Shown: positions 47,203 to 54,950 of the stretch, piece by piece
Numbering within the stretch: position 1 is the first letter of the stretch
Layout: every line of letters starts with the position of its first letter
Assembly (NCBI GenBank): GCA_021323735.1
Contig: JAJPKM010000023.1
Coordinates: 62,001 to 126,000, forward strand
Source of the DNA: Gammaproteobacteria bacterium
Lineage (GTDB): Bacteria > Pseudomonadota > Gammaproteobacteria > Steroidobacterales > Steroidobacteraceae
DNA: 64,000 bases
Direction of reading: 5' to 3'
Notes under the pieces: generated by a model
What the model was told of the DNA's origin: nothing
Database searches by the model: none
The model's input: only the letters and a program-made list of their open reading frames with translations
Position numbers and translations under genes: made by a program

Positions 47203-47730
47203 ATGAATCGCATCATTATTTCATTGGTTTTAGCCCTGGCAGTTTCGCCCGTGTGTGCCGCACTCCAGGCGCCGACTCGCACTCTGCAGCCGGTTGGGGA
47301 CGCATCTATGGTTGTCATGGACCGAGGCGCCAAACTCGAAGTAATCCCGACCAAGCGAGCTATGCCGCAGGCCGACGCCACGAGCCGGGTCACCATACAT
47401 CGTGTTGTCGCTGCAAGCGCCGGCTCGATGATCGGTCCGCAGCAGCTAGGCGTTGTTTTCAACCACGCCAGGCAGGAGCAGGGCTACATATCGGGCGAAA
47501 TCGCCTTTCAGATGAAATCCGGGCTAAAACTGTCTGGGCTCTCTTCAGCCATTTACCCAGGCCTCAAGAAGGTTACGAACCCCGAGGTCTATGTTGTGAA
47601 CGCGAGGACACCCGCAGAGTTCATTGCGGTGCTGAAGCGCCTCCAAGCGCGTGATGATCTCGCATGGGTTGAGCCCACCGTAACATACGGACCTAGTCAG
47701 ACCTCCGTCACAAACGAGCTGGCAAAATAA
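47203..47730 (+). CDS. Exported S8-propeptide/I9-inhibitor-like protein
   Basis: 175 residues. Signal peptide NRIIISLVLALAVSPVCA. The C-terminal 45 residues (VYVVNARTPAEFIAVLKRLQ, ARDDLAWVEPTVTYGP) have the pattern of subtilase propeptides and I9 inhibitors, ending in a VEP-type motif that in propeptides contacts the active site. It follows the protease gene by 14 bases with GGAG before ATG 47203, so the two form an operon. Because the protease lacks its own propeptide, this protein may be a separately encoded foldase/inhibitor. That function is inference; the pattern match is by eye. Confidence 0.65.
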   Translation: MNRIIISLVLALAVSPVCAALQAPTRTLQPVGDASMVVMDRGAKLEVIPTKRAMPQADATSRVTIHRVVAASAGSMIGPQQLGVVFNHARQEQGYISGEIAFQMKSGLKLSGLSSAIYPGLKKVTNPEVYVVNARTPAEFIAVLKRLQARDDLAWVEPTVTYGPSQTSVTNELAK

Positions 47731-48280
47731 TTCGATCGGAAACCGCGCGAGCGTTGCGTGATTTGAGCTGGCCGACGCTTTCGGCCGCACCTATCACGGC
47801 AGTCCAAGAGCTTACGGATATGAGTTCTAAATATTACCAATATCAGTAAGTCCAAACTGGTTGTGACGTTTCCGACCACCTACGGATCCTTTGCTTCCTG
47901 GATCTATTTGATGCGAGAACCTTGCGAATATCTCCCGGTCAATGACGGATTTAGGGGGACTAATTGTGATAAGTGAGCCTCACAATCGAGAGGATCGCAA
48001 GCTCGAGCGAAGGGCAGCGCTGCCGATGAAATGTTTCTCATCCACCCAGATCTTGTCAGTGTGCGGGAAATGGACTAGCCCACGGACGATTGCGCTTTTC
48101 CTACAAGTTCCTAGGAGTTCTATCGATTTTATAACTTTCCCGTAGAGCAGGATCATGGGGGTAATGCCAAAACTAACGGATTGTGGTTAGCCGTTCTGGC
48201 GTATCAGCTGCAATCGAGCTGCCGAACAAATTCGCGCCGGTCGGGTGGGGATTCTCTAAATCATTGAATACTAAAGCAAA
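47731..48280. other. 550-base right-end region of the element without an intact gene
   Basis: Contains a decayed copy of the small basic gene (47977-48078) and otherwise no supported coding region. A 67-codon open frame at 47942-48145 overlaps that fragment in a different phase and is not considered real. The right terminal repeat follows at 48281. Confidence 0.6.
47977..48078 (+). pseudogene. Decayed paralogue of the 42872-43093 gene
   Basis: Reads SQSRGSQARAKGSAADEMFL then IHPDLVSVREMD and stop. The core AKGSAADEMFLIHPDLV matches AKGGAVDEMFLIHPDLV of the intact gene at 15 of 17 positions. The frame has a stop just upstream at 47974-47976. At nucleotide level one base is missing relative to the intact copy (GCTCGAGCGAAGG against GCTCGTAGCGAAGG). 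Opposite orientation to the intact copy. Confidence 0.75.
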
Positions 48281-48303
48281 TGGCCACATGCGTAGTAACA
48301 CCC
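48281..48303 (-). repeat. Right terminal inverted repeat of the IS1595-family element
   Basis: Ends TGCGTAGTAACACCC on the plus strand, the reverse complement of the left end. 21 of 23 positions match. Confidence 0.92.
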
Positions 48304-48311
48304 TTTGCTAC
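48304..48311. repeat. Target-site duplication, right copy
   Basis: TTTGCTAC, identical to 39557-39564. Removing the element and one copy restores a continuous spacer between the pilE terminator and the convergent Gly-rich protein gene. Confidence 0.93.
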
Positions 48312-48343
48312 AAGAATCCTCCGAGCGGGCGAGCGGGCCTGAT

Positions 48344-49183
48344 TCAGCGGGCGCTGTATCCGCGTCCTTCGACGCAGGCCACCATGGCGCGATTGTAGTC
48401 GGAGCCATTCTGCGCCACCTGGCCGGCCTGCTCCGCTGCCCATCGCTGGCACTCAGCCCTGTCGCTGGCCTGCTGCTCGGCAGTCTGGCCATTCCTCGGG
48501 TACATGAAGATCTGACCCGCTACGGGACCGCCGGGGCCCGGGCTAGGACCGGGATTCGGCGCGCCCACTTCGCTGCTGGGTGCCGGACCGGATCCCGACA
48601 CATCGGCCGAACCGCTCGATTCGGCCACCGGCGGCGGGTCGGTCGCGACGTAGCCGTCGTAGGTGGGATTCCAGGTGTAATAAACGTCATTGGCGTAGTA
48701 GTACGGCACGCCGCCATACCAATAGGTGGCGTAAGCCAGCGGCAGAACGGGCAGGAACCAAGAGAAACCTAAGCCGTAGTACGCACCGGGCCAGAAGCCG
48801 CCGTGCCAGTAGCCACCGCGCCAGCCGGTCCCTCGCCATCCGCCGCCGCGCCAGCCCCCACCCCCGCGCCAGCCGGTCGAGTAGCCATGGCCGGCATAAC
48901 TGGTGCCGTGACCCGCATAGCCGCCGCCGGCGTAACTGCCATGGTATCCAGAGGCAAAGTGGGAACCGCCGGCATAACCGCCATAGTGCGCGCCGCCCGC
49001 GAAATGGGCGCCGCCGGATGAATGCCCTCCACCGCCGGCGTGGCCCCCGCCGGATGAGTGTCCGCCGCCACCGCCATGGCCTCCACCGCCACCGTGGCCC
49101 TGCGCCAATGCCGGCCCAGCGCCTGCCAGGATCAATCCCAGCGCGCTTGCCGCCAAAGTAACGCCTTTGCCCTTGATAATCAT
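48344..49183 (-). CDS. Exported Gly/His/Tyr-rich protein
   Basis: 279 residues. Signal peptide VTLAASALGLILAGAGPALA. The mature N-terminal part is low-complexity GHGGGGGHSSGGGH-type and then GWRGGGWRG repeats. A hydrophobic aromatic stretch (YYGLGFSWFLPVLPLAYATY) leads to YYYANDVYYTWNPTYDGYV, seen in many proteobacterial Gly-rich exported proteins. The C-terminus IFMYPRNGQTAEQQASDRAE, CQRWAAEQAG, with a second Cys in MVACVEGRGYSAR, is a conserved helical module. ATG 49183 has AGGAG upstream. Function unknown; cell-envelope location inferred. Confidence 0.8.
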   Translation of the reverse strand: MIIKGKGVTLAASALGLILAGAGPALAQGHGGGGGHGGGGGHSSGGGHAGGGGHSSGGAHFAGGAHYGGYAGGSHFASGYHGSYAGGGYAGHGTSYAGHGYSTGWRGGGGWRGGGWRGTGWRGGYWHGGFWPGAYYGLGFSWFLPVLPLAYATYWYGGVPYYYANDVYYTWNPTYDGYVATDPPPVAESSGSADVSGSGPAPSSEVGAPNPGPSPGPGGPVAGQIFMYPRNGQTAEQQASDRAECQRWAAEQAGQVAQNGSDYNRAMVACVEGRGYSAR

Positions 49184-49300
49184 GTACTTCTCCTTCCCCG
49201 CCTACCTGCGGCCGGTTTCCACCAAGACATCATATAGGACCCTGTCCCATACAACGCGGTTCAAGGCTTTTGGTGTACTTAACATCAGATAATTGCAGGG

Positions 49301-51463
49301 TTAGTTGCGGAGTGCCGCATTGAACATTACATAGGCTGTGCGCCCGGGCGCAGGCTCGAAAAACCTCGAATTCGTCTCATTCACAATGACGGATCCTACA
49401 TAGGCGCGATTGGCGAGATTATCAAGACGTGCATATTCGCTGAATCGCCAGTGCTTGGTCTGCTGTTCAAACCCCGCTCGCCAATTGGCCACCCAATAGC
49501 CCGCCGCCGCATCCGTATTGCGGTCGTCGGCGTAGATTTTGGCCCTGCCTTCAGTTTCCAGCGTGGTCGAGAAGCCCCACGCGCTGTAGCCCCAGGTGAT
49601 CCCCAGATACAGCGAATTGCGCGCAATGGCGGGTAGGAAGTTTCCGGCGGCCACGGGAAAATAATTGGCCGGCGGCCGGCCGGCGGTCGCGGTCAGCGGA
49701 TTGCAGGGTGCGGCGACGCAGGTGAAATACGCCTGCGCCACCAGCGCGCGGATATAGGTGTATGCCATTCGGGCGCTGAAGCCGCCGCCCCACTGTGCAT
49801 CTGTGGCAAGCTCCGCGCCGCGTCGCGTGGTCTGGCCTATATTTTGATCGACGGTACGACCGCTCAAGTTCTGCAGCACCGCCAGCTCATCCACCGTCTT
49901 GGTATAGAAGGCTGCCAGGTTGGCCCGTACGTAGGCATTGCCGGCCTTGATGCCCGCTTCGTAGTTGTTGCTGCGCGCTGGTTTCAGCCCGAGGTTGAGT
50001 CCCGGAAGGCTGCCGTCCACCGAACGATACGCCAAGTCGTTCAACGTCGGGGTCTCGAATCCCTTGCCATAGGAGCCGTAGAGATTGACCACATCGCTGG
50101 CGCGAAAAGTAATGCCGCCCACGGGATTGACCGCGGAATAGCGAACTTCACTGTCCGCGGCATCGAGCACCGCGAGATGTCCATGCGAAGTCACGTCGAC
50201 CAAGCTGTTGCGCACGCCGGCGACGACCCGCCAGCGCGACGACGGGTCCCATTGCGCCTGCAGGTACTGGTCGAAATCGTATACATAGTTCGCCTCGTCC
50301 CGGCGCAACGCACCCGGCACCCCGAGCTGCGAACCGATGTAGTTAAGATCGCCCTTGCGCGCCTCGGCCAAATCGTCATAGTTCACGCCGGCGACCAGCA
50401 GCAAGGGCGTGCCGCTCAACGTGCGCTGATCCGTGAGGTGCAGGTCAACACCAAAGTACGCCCTGCTCAGGTCGATCACGCCTCCCGGAGACAGCGGCGC
50501 CGCCTGCTGGGTGGCCTGCGGAATCGCTTGGAACTGAGTGGTGGTCCGATGCCCGGTATAGGCGCTGGCAACGACGTCATCGGCGCCGCTCAAGTGGTCT
50601 TCGTACACCACACCGCCTTGTTCCTGCGCCAGGGACTTGCGCGTGTTGTACGCGACGGCATTCACACCCGCCTGAGTGGGATCGGCGGCGAGCTGCGCGC
50701 GCGTCAACCCTAAGGGATCTTGCACGAACGGCGTCTGCACGGCGTTCGCGACCACGGTCAACTTCGACGTGTCGCTCGGAGCAAAGCTCACTTTGGCATT
50801 GAAGAGATTGCGTTCCGCGTCGCTGTGGGCGCGATAGCCGTCGGTTTGAAAATGTGAGGTATCGACGACGTAGTTGATGAGCCCGTTGTCGCCCGTCGTC
50901 TTCATGGCATAACGCTGGGTATTGAATGTGCCGTACTCGGCGCTGCCTTCGAGAGCCACGCCCGGCTGCGCGTCCTCGGTGAATATGGCGATGACCCCTC
51001 CCGAGGAGTTGCCATAAAGCGCCGAGAAAGGACCTCGCAGCACCTCGATGTGGTCCGCGGATCCCAAATCGAATTGCGAAAATTGCCCCTGGCCGTCGGG
51101 TGCGGTGCCGGGAATCCCGTCGGAATACAGGCGCACCCCGCGGACACCGAAACTGGAGCGGGCCCCGAATCCGCGCACCGACAGCTGCAAATCCTGCGCG
51201 TAATTTTGCCGGCTTTGCACCGAGACGCCGGGAACGGTGACCAGCGATTCGGACAGATTGACCTGCAGCTGCCCGTTGCGAATGGTCTTATCGTCTACCC
51301 GGTCGATCGACACCGGCAAGTCACGGCTCTCCTCTGCAACGCGTGTCGCGGTGACCACCACCGAGGACAATTCCCCGGCGCTCTCGCCCAGCGCGACGAT
51401 GGGCGCAGCCAGGCACGAGAACAAGGCAACACTGCCAATGGCAATTCGTCCGCGTCGCATCAA
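49301..51463 (-). CDS. TonB-dependent outer membrane receptor
   Basis: 720 residues. Signal peptide (IAIGSVALFSCLAAPIVALG), TonB-box-like SSVVVTATR, plug domain (VPGVSVQSRQNYAQDLQLSV, RGFGARSSFGVRGVRLYSDG, IEVLRGPFSALYGNSSGGVI) and a 22-strand barrel with the late motif FETPTLNDLAYRSVDGSLPG and NYEAGIKAGNAYV. Imports a scarce ligand (siderophore or other) using TonB energy. No linked periplasmic or regulatory gene identifies the substrate. Start ATG 51463; TM periodicity supports one intact protein. Confidence 0.92.
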   Translation of the reverse strand: MMRRGRIAIGSVALFSCLAAPIVALGESAGELSSVVVTATRVAEESRDLPVSIDRVDDKTIRNGQLQVNLSESLVTVPGVSVQSRQNYAQDLQLSVRGFGARSSFGVRGVRLYSDGIPGTAPDGQGQFSQFDLGSADHIEVLRGPFSALYGNSSGGVIAIFTEDAQPGVALEGSAEYGTFNTQRYAMKTTGDNGLINYVVDTSHFQTDGYRAHSDAERNLFNAKVSFAPSDTSKLTVVANAVQTPFVQDPLGLTRAQLAADPTQAGVNAVAYNTRKSLAQEQGGVVYEDHLSGADDVVASAYTGHRTTTQFQAIPQATQQAAPLSPGGVIDLSRAYFGVDLHLTDQRTLSGTPLLLVAGVNYDDLAEARKGDLNYIGSQLGVPGALRRDEANYVYDFDQYLQAQWDPSSRWRVVAGVRNSLVDVTSHGHLAVLDAADSEVRYSAVNPVGGITFRASDVVNLYGSYGKGFETPTLNDLAYRSVDGSLPGLNLGLKPARSNNYEAGIKAGNAYVRANLAAFYTKTVDELAVLQNLSGRTVDQNIGQTTRRGAELATDAQWGGGFSARMAYTYIRALVAQAYFTCVAAPCNPLTATAGRPPANYFPVAAGNFLPAIARNSLYLGITWGYSAWGFSTTLETEGRAKIYADDRNTDAAAGYWVANWRAGFEQQTKHWRFSEYARLDNLANRAYVGSVIVNETNSRFFEPAPGRTAYVMFNAALRN

Positions 51464-51667
51464 AAGAACTCCCCGCTTGATTGCATTATGTCCGAAGGAC
51501 CATCCTAAACCGAAGTCGCTAAAGTACAGCCGATATTTGGCGCTATTTAGGGACCGCCGCCCTTAGGCCTGCGTCCCAGAGATATTCATCGAAGTGGCGC
51601 CACCGACACTCGCGCGCGTACTTCAGTCGCACCCGATCTTGTCGATATCTTCGCTGTGGGCAAGATC

Positions 51668-52141
51668 ATGAAATGGTCATGGGCATTCAATTGTTTGATC
51701 GGCGCCGCGGCGTTGCTGCTGCCGCCGACGGCCGCACCGGACTCGCATCTTCAGGCGCAAGCGGGCAGCGGTCCATCGAGCGCCGCGGCTCATGTGGATT
51801 TCAAGATCATCATACCGCCGGTTCTCTACTTGCACGTCGCGAGCGCAAGTGAGCACGCCGCGGACCCGCGCACGGTGGCCATCATGAGCAATAACCACAA
51901 CGTCACGCTGACGGCGACCATCCGCACGTCCGACGATGACGCTGCCGGTGCGCCCAGAGGCACGCGTAGCGACGCACACACCCGCACGCCGGCGAACACC
52001 GTCGCGGGGACCTTCATCCTGAGCGCCTCCGCGCAAAAAATCATCGCCCAGGAGGCCGTGTGCACACCCTCCGCAAGCGCTGATCGCGGCATGGGCATGG
52101 GCCATGGCAACGGGCTCGTATGCACGGTCTCGATCCCCTAG
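51668..52141 (+). CDS. Pilin-like exported subunit A
   Basis: 157 residues, signal peptide SWAFNCLIGAAALLLPPTAA. The mature start AAAHVDFKIIIPPVLYLHVA parallels ATAHLDFSIVIPKILYLRVG of the next gene, so the two are paralogous. The rest is shorter and divergent, with two Cys (EAVCTPSASA, GLVCTVSIP) and a Met/Gly/His-rich patch. Likely a minor fibre subunit. The gap to the next gene is 208 bases, so it may have a separate transcript. Confidence 0.65.
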   Translation: MKWSWAFNCLIGAAALLLPPTAAPDSHLQAQAGSGPSSAAAHVDFKIIIPPVLYLHVASASEHAADPRTVAIMSNNHNVTLTATIRTSDDDAAGAPRGTRSDAHTRTPANTVAGTFILSASAQKIIAQEAVCTPSASADRGMGMGHGNGLVCTVSIP

Positions 52142-52349
52142 ATATTGCGACTCACCCTTAAGGGAACGACCCGCCAATTCGCCGACATTGGCCTATGGGC
52201 GTGCGAACTGGCGCACAAAACCTAAAGGATATCGGCGACTTTAGCCGGAACTTGAGCGCGCCGGAGCCGAATTGCGACCTGGTTCAAGGTGCCATTAAGG
52301 TTTTTCCCTAGTATCTGCTCCGCACCGTCAAACACACAGGAAGCAGATA

Positions 52350-52988
52350 ATGAAGATATCGATTGCCTTGAAAAGCTTGTTGGGCGCCGGGGCATTGATG
52401 CTTCCGCTCATGGTTTCCGCAGAGTCCAATGTTCAGACAGGTGCCGCTACCAATTCGCCCGGCGCGACGGCCCATTTGGACTTCTCCATCGTTATTCCGA
52501 AGATTCTCTATCTACGGGTCGGAACCGGCTCTTTATACGCAACCGGCGCTCTGACTTCCGTCAACACCATCGATCTGATCACGTTCTCCCCGGCAGCGGG
52601 CACGGTGGGCAACGGCACCGCGGTGGCCGGCACCGGCGGCGATCTGAGCAACGGCGTCGAGACGGCCGCAATCGTCAGCAACAGCGGCAACGTCACTCTG
52701 AACGCCACCGCGAGCGGCGCGCTCGGCAACGGCAACGGCGACTCCATCCCGTTCACGCAGATCACCACCGGTTCCCAGACGCTCACCTCGGCCACGGCGC
52801 TCCCGGCACCGGTGCTCAGCAATGGCGTCAGTACGAACGTGCTGCTCGTCGCCCCGGCGACGAAGTTCATCTCGCAAGACGCCAAGTGGACCTACAGCTA
52901 CGCCAACACGGCGAATGCGCCCGCCGGTACGTACGGCGGCGTCAATGTGAACAACGGCCGCGTGGTTTACACGGCGACGATGCCGTAA
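52350..52988 (+). CDS. Pilin-like exported subunit B (possible major subunit)
   Basis: 212 residues. Signal peptide SLLGAGALMLPLMVSA, then AHLDFSIVIPKILYLRVGTG. The body is Gly/Asn/Thr/Ala-rich beta sequence (AAIVSNSGNVTLNATASGAL) and the end reads KWTYSYANTANAPAGTYGGV then NVNNGRVVYTATMP, a terminal beta-strand pattern like chaperone-usher subunits. RBS AGGAAG precedes the ATG. It is the first gene of the compact part of the fibre locus. Confidence 0.7.
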   Translation: MKISIALKSLLGAGALMLPLMVSAESNVQTGAATNSPGATAHLDFSIVIPKILYLRVGTGSLYATGALTSVNTIDLITFSPAAGTVGNGTAVAGTGGDLSNGVETAAIVSNSGNVTLNATASGALGNGNGDSIPFTQITTGSQTLTSATALPAPVLSNGVSTNVLLVAPATKFISQDAKWTYSYANTANAPAGTYGGVNVNNGRVVYTATMP

Positions 52989-53013
52989 TTGGATTTAGGC
53001 AAGAGGCCAGTCC

Positions 53014-53664
53014 ATGCACGCGCCACATTGCGGAAACAGGCTGCGCCGAGCGTTTATCGGCGTAGCCCTGTTTGGCGCGTTGCCGGGAAGCGTCTCGGCG
53101 TTCACCGCAACCCTCACGCCGGTAGCGCCGCAGACAGTGTACCTGCAAGTAGGCGTCGGTAGTTTCACGGGCGACTACATCAACGGAGGCCAGCCGCAGA
53201 ACAACACGACCATAAATACCGTATCGGCGACGGTGGCGGCCGCCGCGGTGGGCAACGGCACTGCTCAGGCCATGACGACCAACAGCTCGGCCACGCAGAG
53301 CTTCTTCGACGGTTTTACGTTTTGCAGCGTTCCCGGGCAAGTCTATATCGGCGGCTTTTATCGCACTACCGGCGCGAACACGTCCGCGGCGCTGGTCACC
53401 GCCGCGGTGCCGGCGGCATTGACCAACGCCACTGGCAGCACGATTCCGTTTTCAAAAATCAGCTGGACCTCGAGCGGCAACGCCGATGCCGGCGCCGAGC
53501 CGTTTCCGTCCGGCACCTTTGCCAACGGCGCCATGCAAAACGTCGGCTCCATGGGCAGCAATAGCTGGAATGAAAGCTGCCTGACGTTCTCCTATGCGAA
53601 CAACACTGTGCCGGCCGCCGGCACCTTTACCGGCGTTGTCCTGTACACGCTGAGCTCGCCATAA
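53014..53664 (+). CDS. Pilin-like exported subunit C
   Basis: 216 residues. Signal peptide RRAFIGVALFGALPGSVSAF. Mature start ATLTPVAPQTVYLQVGVGSF resembles the other two subunits (xVYLxVGxGS), and the end CLTFSYANNTVPAAGTFTGV with VVLYTLSSP parallels the end of subunit B. Two Cys (TFCSVPGQVY, ESCLTFSY) may form a disulfide. It begins 25 bases after subunit B and ends in a TAATG that overlaps a short blocked frame (see the slippage finding). Confidence 0.7.
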   Translation: MHAPHCGNRLRRAFIGVALFGALPGSVSAFTATLTPVAPQTVYLQVGVGSFTGDYINGGQPQNNTTINTVSATVAAAAVGNGTAQAMTTNSSATQSFFDGFTFCSVPGQVYIGGFYRTTGANTSAALVTAAVPAALTNATGSTIPFSKISWTSSGNADAGAEPFPSGTFANGAMQNVGSMGSNSWNESCLTFSYANNTVPAAGTFTGVVLYTLSSP

Positions 53665-53680
53665 TGGCCGCGAGCCGCTC

Positions 53681-54145
53681 GTGTCTCGAGCCTGCTTTTT
53701 TTTAGTCTGCGCATTTAGCATAATCTGGGCATCCGCGGCGCAGGCGAAAACGACCACGATCGATGATTCGGGCACGCAGGCGCTGGAACCTTCCGTCAGC
53801 ATGCGCTGGCAAACGTCGACGCCATCGCGCAAGGGCGGCGCCAATCTCATGATCGGCACGACCACGCTCCGGGTGCGGCTCAACGTGACTCCGTGGCTGC
53901 ACCGCGCGTGCCGAATCTATCTGGATTTTCCCGCACAGCGACCAGGTGCCATCACCACTTCATGGGTCACGCAGGGACGATTTATGCCGGGTCAGGTGCA
54001 CTCCGGCAATCGCGTTCTGATCTATTCCGGCCCGATCGCGACGCCCTTCCTGGAGGACGTCATGAAGTTTCAATTTAGCCTGGACGGCAGCCTGATCAGC
54101 CGGGCCACCCCCGTAACCTTCCACTTTGAAATGGATGAGGATTGA
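53681..54145 (+). CDS. Exported protein of the fibre locus, possible adaptor or tip component
   Basis: 154 residues with signal peptide CFFLVCAFSIIWASAAQA. The mature part is beta-rich (VSMRWQTSTPSRKGGANLMI, TTTLRVRLNVTPWLHRACRI, MKFQFSLDGSLISRATPVTF). Not clearly a paralogue of the three subunits. The start is GTG 53681, inside a region where an ATG at 53664 overlaps the previous stop but is out of phase across an eight-T run; either a weak GTG start or slippage is used. Confidence 0.6.
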   Translation: MSRACFFLVCAFSIIWASAAQAKTTTIDDSGTQALEPSVSMRWQTSTPSRKGGANLMIGTTTLRVRLNVTPWLHRACRIYLDFPAQRPGAITTSWVTQGRFMPGQVHSGNRVLIYSGPIATPFLEDVMKFQFSLDGSLISRATPVTFHFEMDED

Positions 54146-54147
54146 TC

Positions 54148-54939
54148 ATGCGAGTACGTGTCCTTTTACTGCTCACACTTGCCGGCATCGCTCGCCTTGA
54201 CGGCGCGCAAGCGCAGGGGTTCGCGGCATTGGTATCCCCGCCGCGTTTTGAACTTGCGGCGCAGGCTGGGAAGACGCTGCGCAGCGTGATCGAGGTGAGC
54301 AATCGATCCACGGCGCCCGCACGCTACCTCATGCATACCGCCGATTGGAGCTTCTCGCCGGACTTCACCGTGAACTTTCACGACGACCTGCAGCCGGACA
54401 GCTGCCGGCCGTGGGTCGCGATCGAGCGGCCCGAGATTGTGGTGCCCGGCGGTGGAACTCTACGCTATCGCTTCGAGGTGAACGTTCCGGCGGATGCACC
54501 GGCCGGCGAATGCCGCTTCGCCGTGATGATCGAAGGCGCAGAACCTTCGATAGCGCGCAGCAACGGTGTCAATATGCCCGTCACCGGCCGCATCGGTGTC
54601 ATTGTCTATCTGACGGTTGGCAGCGGCGCTCCCATACTGGAAGTGTTGGGGCCGAAAATTGGGACTCTCAATGGCCAGCAGATTCCCACCTTGCGGGTCC
54701 ACAACTCCGGGACCGCTCACGGCCGCATGACCGGATTCTTGACGGGGACGGATGCGAAGGGAATCTCGTACGATTTCACGCCGTCGGATTTTCCGATTCT
54801 GCCACACGAGGAGCGTGAGGTATTCCTGGCTCCCTCGACCGCGACGGACGATCACCCGACGCTCACTTTTCCGGTCACCGTAAAGGGCACGCTGGAGTGG
54901 GGGACTCAGAAGACTAAGCTCGACGAGCGGTTCGACTGA
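54148..54939 (+). CDS. PapD-like periplasmic fimbrial chaperone
   Basis: 263 residues. Signal peptide VRVLLLLTLAGIARLDGAQA. First Ig-like domain: ALVSPPRFELAAQAGKTLRS, VIEVSNRSTAPARYLMHTAD, then PEIVVPGGGTLRYRFEVNVP, the pattern of chaperone G1/F1 strands. Second domain: ILEVLGPKIGTLNGQQIPTL, VHNSGTAHGRMTGFL, ending TFPVTVKGTLEWGTQ. It would donate a strand to the fibre subunits. It starts two bases after the previous stop. The family match is by pattern and moderately secure. Confidence 0.7.
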   Translation: MRVRVLLLLTLAGIARLDGAQAQGFAALVSPPRFELAAQAGKTLRSVIEVSNRSTAPARYLMHTADWSFSPDFTVNFHDDLQPDSCRPWVAIERPEIVVPGGGTLRYRFEVNVPADAPAGECRFAVMIEGAEPSIARSNGVNMPVTGRIGVIVYLTVGSGAPILEVLGPKIGTLNGQQIPTLRVHNSGTAHGRMTGFLTGTDAKGISYDFTPSDFPILPHEEREVFLAPSTATDDHPTLTFPVTVKGTLEWGTQKTKLDERFD

Positions 54940-54950
54940 GATTTCGCGCC

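Larger units (their letters stand above)
39565..48303. mobile_element. IS1595-family element with passenger genes, 8,739 bp
   Basis: The ends are inverted repeats starting GGGTGTTACTACGCA on both sides (23 bp, 21 identical) and flanked by perfect 8-bp direct repeats TTTGCTAC. Inside is one IS1595-type transposase gene (40121-41404, minus), which matches the 8-bp duplication size. Cargo: an unknown gene at the left end, two unknown genes coupled to the transposase, a small basic protein, two small membrane proteins, a secreted protein, a lipoprotein subtilase and a separate propeptide-like protein. The 42.4-44.8 kb part is visibly more AT-rich than flanking chromosome. Intact duplication and matching ends suggest a fairly recent insertion. 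IS1595 members carrying passengers are known in general; I do not recognise this cargo set. Confidence 0.9.

Noticed and set aside
47942-48145. 67-codon plus-strand frame near the right end of the transposon
   Set aside because: It runs through the decayed paralogue in a different phase, which explains its sequence; not treated as a gene.
48344-49183. Gly/His-rich repeat region as a CRISPR or DNA repeat array
   Set aside because: The repeats encode a low-complexity protein with signal peptide and conserved C-terminus; there are no regular direct repeats with unique spacers.
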